In this document: one piece after another, positions 28,612 to 28,633 of the stretch
Numbering within the stretch: the first letter of the stretch is position 1
How the letters are laid out: each line of letters begins with the position of its first letter
NCBI GenBank assembly: GCA_003427395.1
Contig: BFEA01000520.1
Location: 597,046-625,678 of the forward strand
Reading direction: 5' to 3'
DNA from: Chara braunii
Taxonomy: Eukaryota > Streptophyta > Charophyceae > Charales > Characeae
Length of the DNA: 28,633 bases
Made by a program: the position numbers and the translations under genes
The notes under the pieces: model-generated
The model's database searches: none
What the model saw: only the letters and a program-made list of their open reading frames with translations
Told to the model about the DNA's origin: nothing

Positions 28612-28633
28612 TATGGGGTATTCAGGCTCTCGC

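Overview
The window looks like repeat-rich nuclear DNA of a plant-lineage eukaryote. It has no bacterial-style operons, no ribosome-binding-site spacing and no compact gene layout. It is dominated by decayed Ty3/gypsy (Metaviridae) LTR retrotransposons with C-terminal chromodomains, initiator-tRNA-Met-type primer binding sites, long microsatellites and degenerate minisatellites. The gag/pol style reminds me of charophyte (Chara-like) repeats. That is recognition, not proof.

Layout. 1-5011 is repeat DNA: a polypyrimidine minisatellite, an alternating purine/pyrimidine GC block, a long foldback at 1637-1724, TTA and GA microsatellites, a degenerate ~165-bp tandem repeat and a clean 59-bp tandem repeat. 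5640-10497 is retroelement A (+): gag, protease, RT, RNase H, integrase and chromodomain in order, broken by about a dozen stops and frameshifts. It is followed by a probable 3' LTR with a TATA box and a PBS-like site. 11556-12139 holds two tandem ~296-bp units, each keeping an open frame for the same unrecognised ~95-residue protein. 12485-14250 is a degenerate minisatellite.

14844-23349 is retroelement B (+), the only element with two recognisable LTRs (about 1.06 and 1.15 kb). It has a PBS, a leader rich in TGACGTGGC motifs, and a full but broken gag-pol. Its LTRs carry a UUCG-tetraloop hairpin and a 31-bp tandem repeat.

23350-28633 is a mosaic of fragments. It contains a minus-strand pol C-terminus (24961-25527) followed by a compact 135-bp LTR and a near-perfect PBS, and a plus-strand chromodomain end (about 26305-26540) with its own probable LTR and PBS-like site. 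Two more copies of the short LTR lie at 27933 (-) and 28479 (+). A possible single host-gene exon sits at 28121-28198 (-).

No pol copy can be translated intact, so any activity would depend on other copies. I found no convincing rRNA, tRNA or CRISPR, and no complete host gene. The most distinctive signals are the short-LTR family with a conserved stem-loop, the duplicated small ORF, the UUCG hairpin and 31-bp array in the element B LTR, and the repeated order pol end - LTR - PBS - leader.
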